Below are positions 27,367-35,782 of a stretch of DNA of 52,720 nucleotides, in pieces. This DNA is from DASYAE01 sp036501535 (lineage in GTDB: Bacteria > Actinomycetota > Actinomycetes > Streptomycetales > Catenulisporaceae): positions 1 through 52,720 of the forward strand of contig DASYAE010000239.1 of assembly GCA_036501535.1 (NCBI GenBank), in the 5' to 3' direction. The first letter of the stretch is position 1. The number at the start of each line of letters is the position of its first letter. The translations under genes were made by a program, and so were the position numbers. Below the pieces are notes generated by a model that was given only the letters and a program-made list of their open reading frames with translations, did no database searches and was not told the origin of the DNA.

Positions 27367-28437
27367 TCAGGCCTCTGCGCCTACTGCGGCGGCGTCGTGA
27401 GCCGCAGCAGCATCGGCGGCCGTGTCCTGCGCCGCCGTGTTGGCGACCGCCGTGTCTCCAAGCTCACCGTCCGCGGCATCGGCCAGCGCGGCGAGGTAGC
27501 GCTCGGTGTCGAGCGCGGCCGCACAGCCGGTGCCCGCCGCGGTGATCGCCTGACGGTAGACGTGGTCGACCACGTCGCCGCAGGCGAAGACACCGGGCAG
27601 CGAGGTGCGCGTCGAGGGTGCCTCCACGCGGATGTAGCCGTCTTCGTCGATGTCGATCTGCTCGCCGAACAGCGCGCTGCGCGGATCGTGGCCGATCGCG
27701 ATGAACAGGCCCGAGGTCTCGTGGGTGCGTTCCTCGCCGGTGACCGTGTCGCGCAGCACCACGCCGGTGACCCGGTTCTCGCCGAGCACGCCGACCACTT
27801 CACTGTTCCACGTGAAACCAATCTTCGGATCGGCCATCGCCCGGTTCTGCATGATCTTGCTGGCGCGCAGATGGTCCCGCCGGTGCACGACGGTGACCGA
27901 GGAGGCGAACCGGCTCAGGAAGGTGGCCTCCTCCATGGCCGTGTCGCCGCCGCCGACCACCACGATGTCCTTGCCCTTGAAGAAGAACCCGTCACAGGTC
28001 GCGCACCAGGACACGCCATGACCGGACAGCCGCTTTTCGTCCGGCAGGCCGAGTTCGCGGTAGCCCGAGCCGGTGGCGATGATGACCGCCTTGGCCAGAT
28101 GGGTGTCGCCGTTGCCGTCGACGACCTTCTTCACCGGGCCGGTCAGGTCGACCTCGAGGATGTCGTCCGGGATCAGCTCGGCGCCGAACCGCTCGGCCTG
28201 CTTGCGCAGGTTGTCCATGAGGTCCGGGCCCATGATGCCGTCCGGGAAGCCGGGGAAGTTCTCCACGTCGGTGGTGTTCATCAGCGCGCCGCCCGCGGTG
28301 ACGGAGCCCTCGAAGACCAGCGGCTGGAGCCCGGCCCGGGCAGTGTACACCGCGGCGGTGTATCCGGCGGGGCCGGATCCGATGACGATGACGTTGCGGA
28401 GGGGCGAGGTGCCCGAGTTCTGCGCCACGGCTGGCAT
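27367..28437 (-). CDS. trxB: Thioredoxin reductase
   Basis: 356-residue NADPH-dependent FAD enzyme that reduces thioredoxin. It has FAD motif GSGPAGYTAAVYTARAG, redox centre WCATCDG (Cys145, Cys148), NADPH motif VVGGGDTAMEEA with HRRDHLRA, and the FAD-closing FACGDVVDHVYRQAITAAGTGC. A C-terminal Ala/Asp-rich tail of about 40 residues is extra relative to most TrxB proteins. A GGAAT-N18-GTT promoter lies about 160 bases upstream. A near-parS sequence lies inside the gene at 27805. Confidence 0.96.
   Translation of the reverse strand: MPAVAQNSGTSPLRNVIVIGSGPAGYTAAVYTARAGLQPLVFEGSVTAGGALMNTTDVENFPGFPDGIMGPDLMDNLRKQAERFGAELIPDDILEVDLTGPVKKVVDGNGDTHLAKAVIIATGSGYRELGLPDEKRLSGHGVSWCATCDGFFFKGKDIVVVGGGDTAMEEATFLSRFASSVTVVHRRDHLRASKIMQNRAMADPKIGFTWNSEVVGVLGENRVTGVVLRDTVTGEERTHETSGLFIAIGHDPRSALFGEQIDIDEDGYIRVEAPSTRTSLPGVFACGDVVDHVYRQAITAAGTGCAAALDTERYLAALADAADGELGDTAVANTAAQDTAADAAAAHDAAAVGAEA
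27805..27818. other. parS: Near-consensus parS-like site inside trxB
   Basis: GTTCCACGTGAAAC differs from GTTTCACGTGAAAC at one of 14 positions. It is within a coding region about 0.9 kb from a perfect parS, so it may be a weak ParB site. Confidence 0.5.
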
Positions 28438-28593
28438 GCCTTCCTGGTTACTTCGTCTCTGCGGATATCGTGCTGCGCCGGCTGTGCTGCGCCCTCATCC
28501 CGGCGGCGCGCCGAGCCGCCGCCCGGTCCGCCGTCCCGTACCCGATTCGGTCGACCCCCGCTCGACGAGCCCGCTCCGGCGGCTGTGCTATGG

Positions 28594-28619
28594 AACAGTG
28601 CGGCGCAGGCGGCTATTCC
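28594..28619 (-). promoter_or_regulatory. Sigma-R (disulfide stress) type promoter of trxB
   Basis: On the minus strand GGAAT (28619-28615), exactly 18 bases, then GTT (28596-28594) match the sigma-R/SigH consensus GGAAT-N18-GTT. In Streptomyces coelicolor trxBA is a known sigma-R target. The predicted start is about 150 bases before the trxB ATG. Confidence 0.75.
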
Positions 28620-28678
28620 TGGCCGACCAGGCGTCCCCAGGCCGACCGAACAAGCCCGCGGCCCCCGTTCCACGCGAT

Positions 28679-28694
28679 TGTTTCACGTGAAACA
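28679..28694. other. parS: parS centromere site (perfect)
   Basis: TGTTTCACGTGAAACA, a perfect 16-bp palindrome matching the bacterial parS consensus bound by ParB. It lies in the 337-base gap between parB and trxB, about 80 bases past the parB stop. Besides this site and the trxB promoter I see no gene in the gap (28438-28774). Confidence 0.95.
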
Positions 28695-28774
28695 GGGGCC
28701 GCCGCAGTCCGCTCCGCCTTCGTCTCCGCGCTCGGCAGAGCGCCGGATCCACCGCCGAGGCGCGGCCGAGCCGA

Positions 28775-29845
28775 TCAGTCCTCGCTGTCGCCGTCCGCCG
28801 TGGTTCCCGCGTTGGGCAGCAGCACCTTCATGATCCGGTCGAGGTCCTCCATGGCGGCGAAGTCCACCACGATCCGGCCGCGCTGACTTCCGAGCTCCAC
28901 CTTCACCCGGGTCTCGAGCCGGTCGGAGAGCCGCGAGGCGAACTGGTCGAGCACCGGCGAGACGCGGCTCCCGGCGCGCACCCGCCGCTGCGTGCGCTGC
29001 TTGGCGTCCGGCCGGCGCGCGGTCAGCAGCGCCTCGACGTCGCGCACCGACATCTGCTCGTTGTTGATCCGCTCAGCCAGCTTGAGTTGCTCGTCCTCGC
29101 TGTCGAGCGCGAGCAGCAGGCGGGCGTGGCCGGCGCTGAGCAGCCCGCCGGCCACCCGCAGCTGGACCTTGTAGGGGAGCTTCAGCAGTCGCAGGGTGTT
29201 CGACACGTAGGGACGGGACCGTCCGATCCGGTCGGCCAGCTGGTCGTGCGTGCAGGAGAAGTCCTTGAGCAGCTGGTCGTAGGCCGCCGCCTCTTCCAGC
29301 GGGTTCAGCTGCGACCGGTGCAGGTTCTCCAGCAGCGCGTCGAGCAGCATGCGGTCGTCCTCGGTCTCCCGCACGATGGCCGGGATCCGCTCGAGACCCG
29401 CCTGCTGGGTGGCGCGCCACCGGCGCTCGCCCATGATGAGCTCGTATTTGCCGGCCGCGCTGGGGCCGATCGGCCGCACGACGATCGGCTGCAGCAGGCC
29501 GACCTCGCGGATGGAGTGGACGAGCTCCTCCATCGCCTCCTCGTCGAAGTGATCGCGAGGCTGCCGCTGGTTCGGCGTGATCGAGTCGACCGGGAGCTCG
29601 GCGAAATGAGCTCCCGGCACCTCGTCCGCGACGATCGAGGAGGGCGTGAAGAACGGGCCGTCCTGCTGTGCTTCGTCGTCCTCGGGCGTCTCCGGTGCGT
29701 GGTACACCTCGCCCAGCGGAAGCCGGCGCTCCGGCACCGTGCGCTGCTTGGCCGCCTGCGCAGCAGCCGCGGCCGGTCCGGCCACGGTTCCCGCAGTCGG
29801 GATCAGCGCGCCCAGTCCCCGACCCAGCGCCTGTCTTCCGGTCAT
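28775..29845 (-). CDS. parB: ParB chromosome-partitioning protein (parS-binding CTPase)
   Basis: 356 residues. It has an N-terminal ALGRGLGALIPT box that contacts ParA, the CTP/ParB-N domain (ITPNQRQPRDHFDEEAMEEL, GERRWRATQQAG, ENLHRSQLNPLEEA), a helix-turn-helix (QLADRIGRSRPYVSNTLRLLKLP), and a C-terminal dimerisation domain. It loads at parS, spreads as a CTP clamp and recruits SMC. ATG 29845 overlaps the parA stop (ATGA), indicating coupling. Confidence 0.96.
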   Translation of the reverse strand: MTGRQALGRGLGALIPTAGTVAGPAAAAAQAAKQRTVPERRLPLGEVYHAPETPEDDEAQQDGPFFTPSSIVADEVPGAHFAELPVDSITPNQRQPRDHFDEEAMEELVHSIREVGLLQPIVVRPIGPSAAGKYELIMGERRWRATQQAGLERIPAIVRETEDDRMLLDALLENLHRSQLNPLEEAAAYDQLLKDFSCTHDQLADRIGRSRPYVSNTLRLLKLPYKVQLRVAGGLLSAGHARLLLALDSEDEQLKLAERINNEQMSVRDVEALLTARRPDAKQRTQRRVRAGSRVSPVLDQFASRLSDRLETRVKVELGSQRGRIVVDFAAMEDLDRIMKVLLPNAGTTADGDSED

Positions 29846-31335
29846 CTCGCCACCTCGGAGTTCGTTCCGTGCTGAGTCCGGTCCGCGCCGGGCTGACCCG
29901 GCACCTGCGGCGCCGTCTCGCTGCCGTGCGACGCGTGCCACCGGTCGGCGATCTCGCGGGCCGCTTCGCGGTAGGCGAGTGCTCCGGTGGACGCCGGGTC
30001 GTAGGTCATGACGGTCTGCATGTAGCTCGGCGCCTCGGAGATCCGCACCGAGCGCGGCACGGCGGTGCGCAGGACCTGCTCCGGGAAGTGCGTGCGCACC
30101 TCGTCCGCCACCTGGGAGGCGAGCCGGGTGCGCGCGTCGTACATCGTCAGCAGGATGGTCGAGACGTGCAGAGTCGGGTTCAGGTGAGCGCGGACGAGCT
30201 CGATGTTGCGCAGCAGCTGGCCGAGTCCTTCCAGCGCGTAGTACTCGCACTGGATCGGGATCAGCACCTCTTCGCCGGCGACCATCGCGTTGACGGTGAG
30301 CAGGCCGAGCGACGGGGGACAGTCGATCAGGATGTAGTCCATCTCGCCGTGGTAGACGGACAGGGAGCGCTGCAGCCGGCTCTCCCGAGCCACCATCGAG
30401 ACCAGCTCGATCTCGGCGCCGGCCAGGTCGAGGGTGGCCGGGGCGCAGTAGAGCCCTTCGATGTCCCCCACCGGCTGGACGATCTCCTCCATGGTGAAGC
30501 GCTCGATCAGCACGTCGTAGATCGACGGCACCTCGGCATGGTGGTCCACGTTGAGCGCCGTCGAGGCGTTGCCTTGAGGGTCGAGGTCCACGACGAGCAC
30601 CTTGGCGCCGTACTGCGCCAGCGAGGCGGCGATGTTGACCGTGGTGGTCGTCTTGCCCACGCCGCCCTTCTGGTTGGCCACCACGAAGGTCCGGGTCCGG
30701 GCCGGCCGGGGCAGGTTCGTCCCGGTCCGGGACATCGCGGCGAGCGCCGCCTCCGCCTCGCGCGCGATCGGGGTGTCCTCAGTGCGATTTCGACCGCCGT
30801 GCAGCATGTCGGTGTCCACCTCGGGGCGCACCGTCTCCATCGGGGGCAGCCCTCCTGCCGGTTGGTCGTAGGGCATCGGCCAACTCTCTTCCTCCGCCGC
30901 CGAGGCGACGACTCGCTCTGAACGGTGCCGCGCCTGAAAATCGCGGGGGATCTCAGGCTCGACGCTTTCCTTCCTCGGCGCGGCCGTGAACGCAGCGCTG
31001 TGCGCGGTGCTGCCGGCGGCGGCCGCGGCCGCCTCTTGCTGTTCTCGGTGCCAGGTCCAGCTGAAGCCGTCCGGTGGCTCGGACTGCGCTTCCCGTGATT
31101 CGTCGAGTCGCCAGCCGCGCGGCAGGATCTCGCCGGTGCCGACGTCGTCGCCGACCGGTTCGCGGCCGCTCATATCGGCCTCGTCGATCGGTGTGGCCCT
31201 GATCGGCACGGCTTGAATCGAAGCAGCGCGGGTTCGGATGGAACCTCGGGACTCAGCGCCGCCCTGCCGTGGATATCCGCCAGTGCCATCGGGATCCCCT
31301 CCCGGCCTTGCGCTGTTCTGACCGTGCGCGACCAT
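29842..31335 (-). CDS. parA: ParA chromosome-partitioning ATPase with long N-terminal extension
   Basis: About 497 residues from ATG 31335, chosen for GAGGGG five bases upstream (ATG 31338 and the more upstream ATG 31386 are alternatives). The deviant Walker A KGGVGKTTT begins at about residue 223, with VVDLDPQGNAS and ILIDCPPSLG after it. The ~215 residues before the ATPase are Glu/Arg/Ala-rich and low in predicted structure; typical Soj proteins lack them and Streptomyces ParA has a shorter extension. It moves ParB-parS complexes on the nucleoid. Two perfect parS sites lie just upstream. Confidence 0.94.
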   Translation of the reverse strand: MVAHGQNSARPGGDPDGTGGYPRQGGAESRGSIRTRAASIQAVPIRATPIDEADMSGREPVGDDVGTGEILPRGWRLDESREAQSEPPDGFSWTWHREQQEAAAAAAGSTAHSAAFTAAPRKESVEPEIPRDFQARHRSERVVASAAEEESWPMPYDQPAGGLPPMETVRPEVDTDMLHGGRNRTEDTPIAREAEAALAAMSRTGTNLPRPARTRTFVVANQKGGVGKTTTTVNIAASLAQYGAKVLVVDLDPQGNASTALNVDHHAEVPSIYDVLIERFTMEEIVQPVGDIEGLYCAPATLDLAGAEIELVSMVARESRLQRSLSVYHGEMDYILIDCPPSLGLLTVNAMVAGEEVLIPIQCEYYALEGLGQLLRNIELVRAHLNPTLHVSTILLTMYDARTRLASQVADEVRTHFPEQVLRTAVPRSVRISEAPSYMQTVMTYDPASTGALAYREAAREIADRWHASHGSETAPQVPGQPGADRTQHGTNSEVAR

Positions 31336-31386
31336 CATGTCCCCTCGCCGCCCCGGTCCGAGAAACCTTGGCGCCGGCCGAGTCAT

Positions 31387-31400
31387 GTTTCACGTGAAAC
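31387..31400. other. parS: parS site upstream of parA (site 1)
   Basis: GTTTCACGTGAAAC, perfect 14-bp core. It is about 50 bases upstream of the chosen parA start, so ParB bound here could repress parAB. Confidence 0.93.
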
Positions 31401-31417
31401 TCACTCTCCAGGGGTCG

Positions 31418-31431
31418 GTTTCACGTGAAAC
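31418..31431. other. parS: parS site upstream of parA (site 2)
   Basis: GTTTCACGTGAAAC, perfect, centred 31 bases from site 1, which is close to three helical turns, so both face the same side of the DNA. Confidence 0.93.
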
Positions 31432-31541
31432 ATCGCGCTGGACGCTGCACCGGACAATGCCCATCCGATGTCCGTCCACCGTGCCCATTCACAGTGCCCG
31501 TTCAAGGCGATGCCATGCGCGCGAAAGAGGCGGTGAGCCAT

Positions 31542-32303
31542 TTAACCACGCGCGCCGCGCCGAGGTCGTCCCCCGAGCGGCGGCGATTTGTATCCGGCCG
31601 GTCCGATGTCGATCCGGATGACCCGAGCGGCCGGAGAATCAGGCCCCGCGCCGAGTTCGACGACTCGCCACGAACGCGCTCCACGAGCCTTGAGACCGTT
31701 CTGCACCGAGGCGAGTTCTTCGCTGGCGGCATCGCCCTTGAGTGCCAGCATCATGCCGCCGCCGCCGCGCAGCAGCGGCAGGCACCAGCCGATCAACCGG
31801 TCCATCGGGGCGACCGCCCGAGCCGTCACCACATCAGCTTTCATCCGCCGGGCCCACTCCTCGGCGCGGCCGCGCAGCACCTCGACGTTACGCAGTTCGA
31901 GCGTCTCGACGCACTCGGCCAGGAACACCGTCCGGCGCAGCAGCGGCTCGAGCAGCGTGACATCGAGATCCGGCCGCGCGATCGCCAGCACCAGGCCGGG
32001 CAGTCCCGAGCCCGACCCGACGTCGACCACCCGCGCCCGGTCCGGGATGAGCTCGCTCAGCGCCACGCAGTTCAGCAGGTGCCGGTCCCAGAGCCGCTCG
32101 ACCTCCCGCGGGCCGATCAGGCCGCGCTCAACACCCGGACCGGCGAGCAGTTCGGCGTAGCGGCGCGCCATCTCCAGACGAGGGCCGAACTGCTCGGCCG
32201 CGCCGGCCGGCGGCTCGGGGACGACGACGTCGGCTTCGGGGGACACCTCCCGGGCGTGCGGCTGCGCCGCCGGCTCCTGGGACCGTGTCACATCGCTCGG
32301 CAT
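31542..32303 (-). CDS. rsmG: 16S rRNA (guanine-527-N7) methyltransferase
   Basis: About 253 residues. The SAM-binding core VVDVGSGSGLPGLVLAIARPDL and the RsmG motifs RLWDRHLLNCVAL and VTARAVAPMDRL are clear. It methylates G527 of 16S rRNA; loss gives low-level streptomycin resistance. The ATG at 32303 has only a weak upstream AGGA. The gene lies between khpB and parA in the rpmH-parB minus-strand cluster, as in most actinobacteria. Confidence 0.93.
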   Translation of the reverse strand: MPSDVTRSQEPAAQPHAREVSPEADVVVPEPPAGAAEQFGPRLEMARRYAELLAGPGVERGLIGPREVERLWDRHLLNCVALSELIPDRARVVDVGSGSGLPGLVLAIARPDLDVTLLEPLLRRTVFLAECVETLELRNVEVLRGRAEEWARRMKADVVTARAVAPMDRLIGWCLPLLRGGGGMMLALKGDAASEELASVQNGLKARGARSWRVVELGAGPDSPAARVIRIDIGPAGYKSPPLGGRPRRGARG

Positions 32304-32568
32304 GCGCGCCCATCCTGCTCTCGTCGCCGGGGCGCCCTGACGGCGCCGTGGTTCGTGTGCCCGGACCCGGGCCTGGCAAGCAGCCCCGGCCGAAGCCGTC
32401 GGGCCGGGCCAAAGGCAACGGCCCCGGCTCGACGGAGACGGGGCCTTGTCTGTGGGTTGTCGTACGGGTCGTTCCGGGCTGTACTCGATTGCAAGCATCC
32501 GTGCGCGGGGTTCTTCCCCCGCCGTCCGCAGCGCTGCGGCACGACGCCTCGCGGCGCAGCGGCTTTCG
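32304..32568 (-). other. 265-base gap between khpB and rsmG with two small stems
   Basis: GCGGGG (32505-32510) pairs with CCCCGC (32517-32522) 47 bases past the khpB stop. GGCCCCG (32420-32426) pairs with CGGGGCC (32439-32445). Neither has a clear T-run on the minus strand. I see no gene and no convincing promoter. Confidence 0.4.
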
Positions 32569-33084
32569 TCAGACCGGAAGCACGACCACGCGGCGGTTCG
32601 GCTCCTCGCCCTCGGACTCGCTGCGCAGCCCCGCCGCGGCCACCGCGTCGTGCACCATCTTGCGCTCGAACGGGGACATCGGGGCCAGCTTCACCGGCTC
32701 GCCGGTCTCGCTCACCTGCTGGGCGGTCTGCTTGCCGAGCCGGACCAGCTCCTCCCGCCGGGCCGCCCGGTGCCCGCCGATGTCGAGCATCAGCCGGGTC
32801 CGGTCCCCGGTCTCCCGGGTCACCGCGAGCCGGGTCAGCTCCTGCAGCGCCTCGAGCACCTCGCCGTTCTGGCCGATCAGCTGGTCGAGCCCGGAGCCGA
32901 CGATCGAGACCGCGGCCCGGTCGCCCTCGACGTCCATGTCGATGTCGCCGTCCAGGTCGGCGATGTCGAGCAGGCCCTCCAGGTAGTCGGCGGCGATCTC
33001 GCCCTCCTCCTCCAACCCGCTCAGCTCGTCCTGGGGCTCCTCGACTGGCCCGGACTGCTTGGCTTCGACGGCCGACTCGGTCAC
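32569..33084 (-). CDS. khpB: KhpB/Jag-family RNA-binding protein
   Basis: 171 residues. An acidic N-terminal ~30 residues are followed by a KH domain (AAVSIVGSGLDQLIGQNGEVLEALQELTRL, with the GxxG-like IGQNG) and an R3H domain (RKMVHDAVAAAGLRSESEGEEPNRRVVV). The domain order and yidC linkage identify Jag/SpoIIIJ-associated protein, an RNA-binding factor linked to cell elongation. GTG 33084 follows GGGAG with 7-base spacing. Confidence 0.93.
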   Translation of the reverse strand: MTESAVEAKQSGPVEEPQDELSGLEEEGEIAADYLEGLLDIADLDGDIDMDVEGDRAAVSIVGSGLDQLIGQNGEVLEALQELTRLAVTRETGDRTRLMLDIGGHRAARREELVRLGKQTAQQVSETGEPVKLAPMSPFERKMVHDAVAAAGLRSESEGEEPNRRVVVLPV

Positions 33085-33184
33085 CGTGTTCTCCCTACTT
33101 CGTCTTCCTCGCGGGACCCGTACCGCCCGGTCCCATCCCGTGCCGTCCGATCTGGCCGGCCTGCCGACAATCTTCGCCTGGACG

Positions 33185-34246
33185 CTATCTGCGCCTGGCG
33201 CTGCGCGACTTGCGCACCGGCTGCACCCGGTCCGGCCGCGGCCTGGCGTCCTGCGGCCCCTTGGCCCCGCCGGGTCCGGTGGCCTTCGCCGCCGCACCGG
33301 AAGCGCCGTTCGCCGCCGCGACCGCCGCGGGCGGGGCGTCGACCGGCTCGGCGGTGCCCTTGCGCTCGGCCCGCCGGGTCTCCTTCTGCGCCCTGCGCTT
33401 CATGTGCGCCTCGTGCGCCGGGGAGCCGGGCAGCGGGTTGTTGTGCAGCACGTAGAACTGCTGACCCATCGTCCAGAAGTTGGTGGTCAGCAGGTAGATC
33501 AACACGCCGACCGGGGCCACGAAGCAGAACAGCATCATGACCACCGGCATGAAGTACATCATCATCTTCTGCTGCTGGACCATCGGGTTGTCCGGCGCGC
33601 TGTTCTTCAGGATCATCTGGCGCTGCGTGATGAACTGCGTCACCACGTAGACCACCGTCATTCCGATGATGACGACCTTGACGTTGGTGGGGCTGGCGCC
33701 GACCTGGGCGAGCTTCGCCGCCGAGGTGTTGATGTGGGCCGAGATGGGGGCGCCGAAGATCTTCGCCTGGTTGGCGCTCTTCGCCAGCTCCGGGGTCATG
33801 AAGTACATCGACGCGCCGTTGGCGACGTTGTACAGCAGCCGGTAGAGCGAGGTGAAGAACGGCATCTGCACGATCAGCGGCAGGCAGCTGGCGAAGGGGT
33901 TGGTGCCGTGCTCCTTGTAGAGCGCCATCGTCTCCTGCTGCTGGCGCCGCTGGACCTCGCGCTTGCGCTCCGGATCGAGCCGGACACGCTCAAGCTCCTT
34001 CTTGTACTTCTCCTGCAGCTTCTTGACCTCGGGCTGCACCGCCTGCATCGCCCGCATCGACTTGATCTGCTTGACGAACAGCGGGATCAGCGCCGCGCGG
34101 ATCAAAAGGGTCATACAGACGATGGACAGGCCCCAGGCCCAGCCGCTGCTGGAGATGAAGACGATGTCGAAGAGCTTATGGAATTGAACGATTATCCAGC
34201 TGACCGCCCAGATCAGCGGGCTCAGCAACTTGTCGTACCACTGCAC
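33185..34246 (-). CDS. yidC: YidC membrane protein insertase
   Basis: 353 residues. It has five hydrophobic segments with the conserved hydrophilic-groove arginine in MTLLIRAALIPLF, a cytosolic helical hairpin (PEVKKLQEKYKKELE...MALYKEHG), PFASCLPLIVQMPFF and MMYFMPVVMMLF. It inserts small membrane proteins with or without Sec. The C-terminal ~80 residues are Ala/Arg/Lys-rich, probably ribosome-contacting. GTG 34246 follows GAGGAG with 8-base spacing. Confidence 0.95.
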   Translation of the reverse strand: MQWYDKLLSPLIWAVSWIIVQFHKLFDIVFISSSGWAWGLSIVCMTLLIRAALIPLFVKQIKSMRAMQAVQPEVKKLQEKYKKELERVRLDPERKREVQRRQQQETMALYKEHGTNPFASCLPLIVQMPFFTSLYRLLYNVANGASMYFMTPELAKSANQAKIFGAPISAHINTSAAKLAQVGASPTNVKVVIIGMTVVYVVTQFITQRQMILKNSAPDNPMVQQQKMMMYFMPVVMMLFCFVAPVGVLIYLLTTNFWTMGQQFYVLHNNPLPGSPAHEAHMKRRAQKETRRAERKGTAEPVDAPPAAVAAANGASGAAAKATGPGGAKGPQDARPRPDRVQPVRKSRSARRR

Positions 34247-34306
34247 GGTCAGGCTCCTCGGCTCGACTCTCCACTCAACGCCTCTATGAAACTATGCGGT
34301 CCAGGT

Positions 34307-34567
34307 TCAACGGTGCGCCGAAGCGGCCTCCGCGTCCACAGTCCGCCACGCGCCGCGGGGCGGCACCGGATCCACACCCCCCGCGCTCCAGGGGTTGCAC
34401 CGCAGGATCCGCCACGCGGTCAGCACCGTTCCCTTGGCCGCACCGTGCACGCTGATGGCCTCGTAGCCGTAGTGCGAGCAGCTGGGGTAGTACCGGCAGA
34501 CCGGCCCGATCATCTTGGAGACCGTCAGCTGATAGAGGCGGATCAGTCCCATAAGAATGTATTTCAT
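34307..34567 (-). CDS. yidD: YidD membrane protein insertion efficiency factor
   Basis: 86 residues. The signature RLYQLTVSKMIGPVCRYYPS, CSHYGYEAI and RILRCNPWSAGG with three conserved cysteines identifies YidD (DUF37), a small amphipathic helper of YidC located between rnpA and yidC in most bacteria. ATG 34567 is preferred over GTG 34573 because AGG lies at proper spacing. Confidence 0.94.
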   Translation of the reverse strand: MKYILMGLIRLYQLTVSKMIGPVCRYYPSCSHYGYEAISVHGAAKGTVLTAWRILRCNPWSAGGVDPVPPRGAWRTVDAEAASAHR

Positions 34568-34642
34568 CGGCACTGCCTAAGTCGGCGCGGGTGGAGTTGG
34601 TGCTGTCCGCACTGTCGCGCAGGGGGCGTCCGGGGCACGGCA

Positions 34643-35011
34643 TCACCGCCGCAGCAGCCGGGCGAGCGCGGAATCCAGGTCGCCCGCCAGGTCCGCGCCG
34701 GGGGCCGAGGCCGGCGGCAGCGCCCGCACCACGAGCACGGTGGCCTCCGGCAGCAGGTCCAGTCGGGCCGCCACCAGGTGCCGCAGCCTGCGCTTCACCC
34801 GGTTGCGGGTCACCGCCGGTCCTACCGCCTTACCCACGATGAAGCCCGCACGGGCCGGACCCGTGCGGGCTTCCATGGACGACTGCTGAGACGTCGCGCC
34901 GGCCGGCGACCACAGGTGGGCCACCAGCGTCGGCCGCCCGGCCCGACGACCGCCGCGCACCGCGCGGGCGAACTCCGCGCCGCGCGTCACCCGACGGTCC
35001 GCGGGCAGCAC
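34643..35011 (-). CDS. rnpA: Ribonuclease P protein component
   Basis: 122 residues. The RNR motif (AVTRNRVKRRLRHLV) and the N-terminal LPADRRVTRGAEFARAVRGG are characteristic. It assists the RNase P RNA in maturing tRNA 5' ends. GTG 35011 is six bases after the rpmH stop, so the two are cotranscribed. An insertion between the first strands (SPAGATSQQSSMEARTG) is somewhat longer than usual. Confidence 0.95.
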   Translation of the reverse strand: MLPADRRVTRGAEFARAVRGGRRAGRPTLVAHLWSPAGATSQQSSMEARTGPARAGFIVGKAVGPAVTRNRVKRRLRHLVAARLDLLPEATVLVVRALPPASAPGADLAGDLDSALARLLRR

Positions 35012-35017
35012 GGTGCC

Positions 35018-35155
35018 CTACGCGGAGAGGTTGCGCCGGCCCTTGGTCCGGCGCGCGGCGAGGATGGCCCGCCCGGCTCGGGTGCGCATGCGCAGCCGGA
35101 AGCCGTGGGTCTTGGCGCGGCGCCGGTTGTTCGGCTGGAAGGTGCGCTTGCTCAC
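35018..35155 (-). CDS. rpmH: 50S ribosomal protein L34
   Basis: 45 residues starting MSKRTFQPNNRRRAKTHGFR and ending KGRRNLSA, an unmistakable L34. The GTG start at 35155 follows GGAG (minus strand). Upstream the DNA turns AT-rich (35194-35217) with two direct repeats TCAACATAACG/TCAACACAGCG and a minus-strand TTGACA at 35214-35209; this is the likely promoter region, but I cannot fix the -10. Confidence 0.98.
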   Translation of the reverse strand: MSKRTFQPNNRRRAKTHGFRLRMRTRAGRAILAARRTKGRRNLSA

Positions 35156-35782
35156 TGGAACTCCAGACGGGTGCTCGAACTCGTCGATCGGTCAACATAA
35201 CGTTTTAATGTCAACACAGCGATTGATCTTGGGCGGCCGCGATGCTCCGCGAGGCCCGCGAGGGGACCGCACCGCTTCGATCGCTCGGAAGTTCGGACAC
35301 CCGCCGCCGGCACCAGCGACAGACATGCGGTAGCCCTGGTCGACATCTCGACCTTCGTACGGTACGCGCCGGAGGCTCAGCGGGTCAAACCGCCCCCACC
35401 GCTCCATATGCCCGACTCGGCGCAGTGGCCGCAGAGTTTTCCCCAGCCTGTGTATCCACAGGTCGCCCGCGCGCTTTATCCCCCGACGACGCGTATTGCT
35501 GGGCACAGCCTGTGGACAACGAGTTGAACAGGGCGGGCCGGATGACTACCGTCTTGCGGGTCGCCTCTCTGGGCCGACCCTTCCGAAGTCAGGTGTCCAC
35601 CATGCCCGAACAGCTGTTTCGTGCCTCGGTTCGGGCGGTGTCACGGGCTCGTCCCCGGTCCGCCACAGTGCGCGGGCGGCACTGGGGACCTCTTCCGGAA
35701 CGGCGGCGGGTTTTCCACAAGACCTGTGGAAAACTTGTGGACGAACGATCTCGCAACCCGCCCCGATCATTGAGTGGTAGCC
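35156..35782. promoter_or_regulatory. rpmH-dnaA divergent intergenic region with DnaA boxes
   Basis: 627 bases without a gene. DnaA-box-like 9-mers are GTATCCACA (35452-35460), TGTGGACAA (35511-35519), TTTTCCACA (35711-35719), TGTGGAAAA (35725-35733) and TGTGGACGA (35736-35744). The last three form a tight cluster just before dnaA. This would be the second half of a bipartite origin and a site of DnaA autoregulation. Confidence 0.75.
35524..35552 (+). promoter_or_regulatory. dnaA promoter
   Basis: -35 TTGAAC (35524-35529), 17-base spacer, -10 TACCGT (35547-35552). A consensus DnaA box TGTGGACAA ends five bases before the -35, a good position for autorepression by DnaA. The start would be near 35559, giving a leader of about 225 bases. 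Confidence 0.65.

Noticed and set aside
35186..35220. Full -35/-10 promoter for rpmH
   Set aside because: TTGACA is present on the minus strand, but no -10 lies at 16-19 bases; only the AT-rich region is reported.
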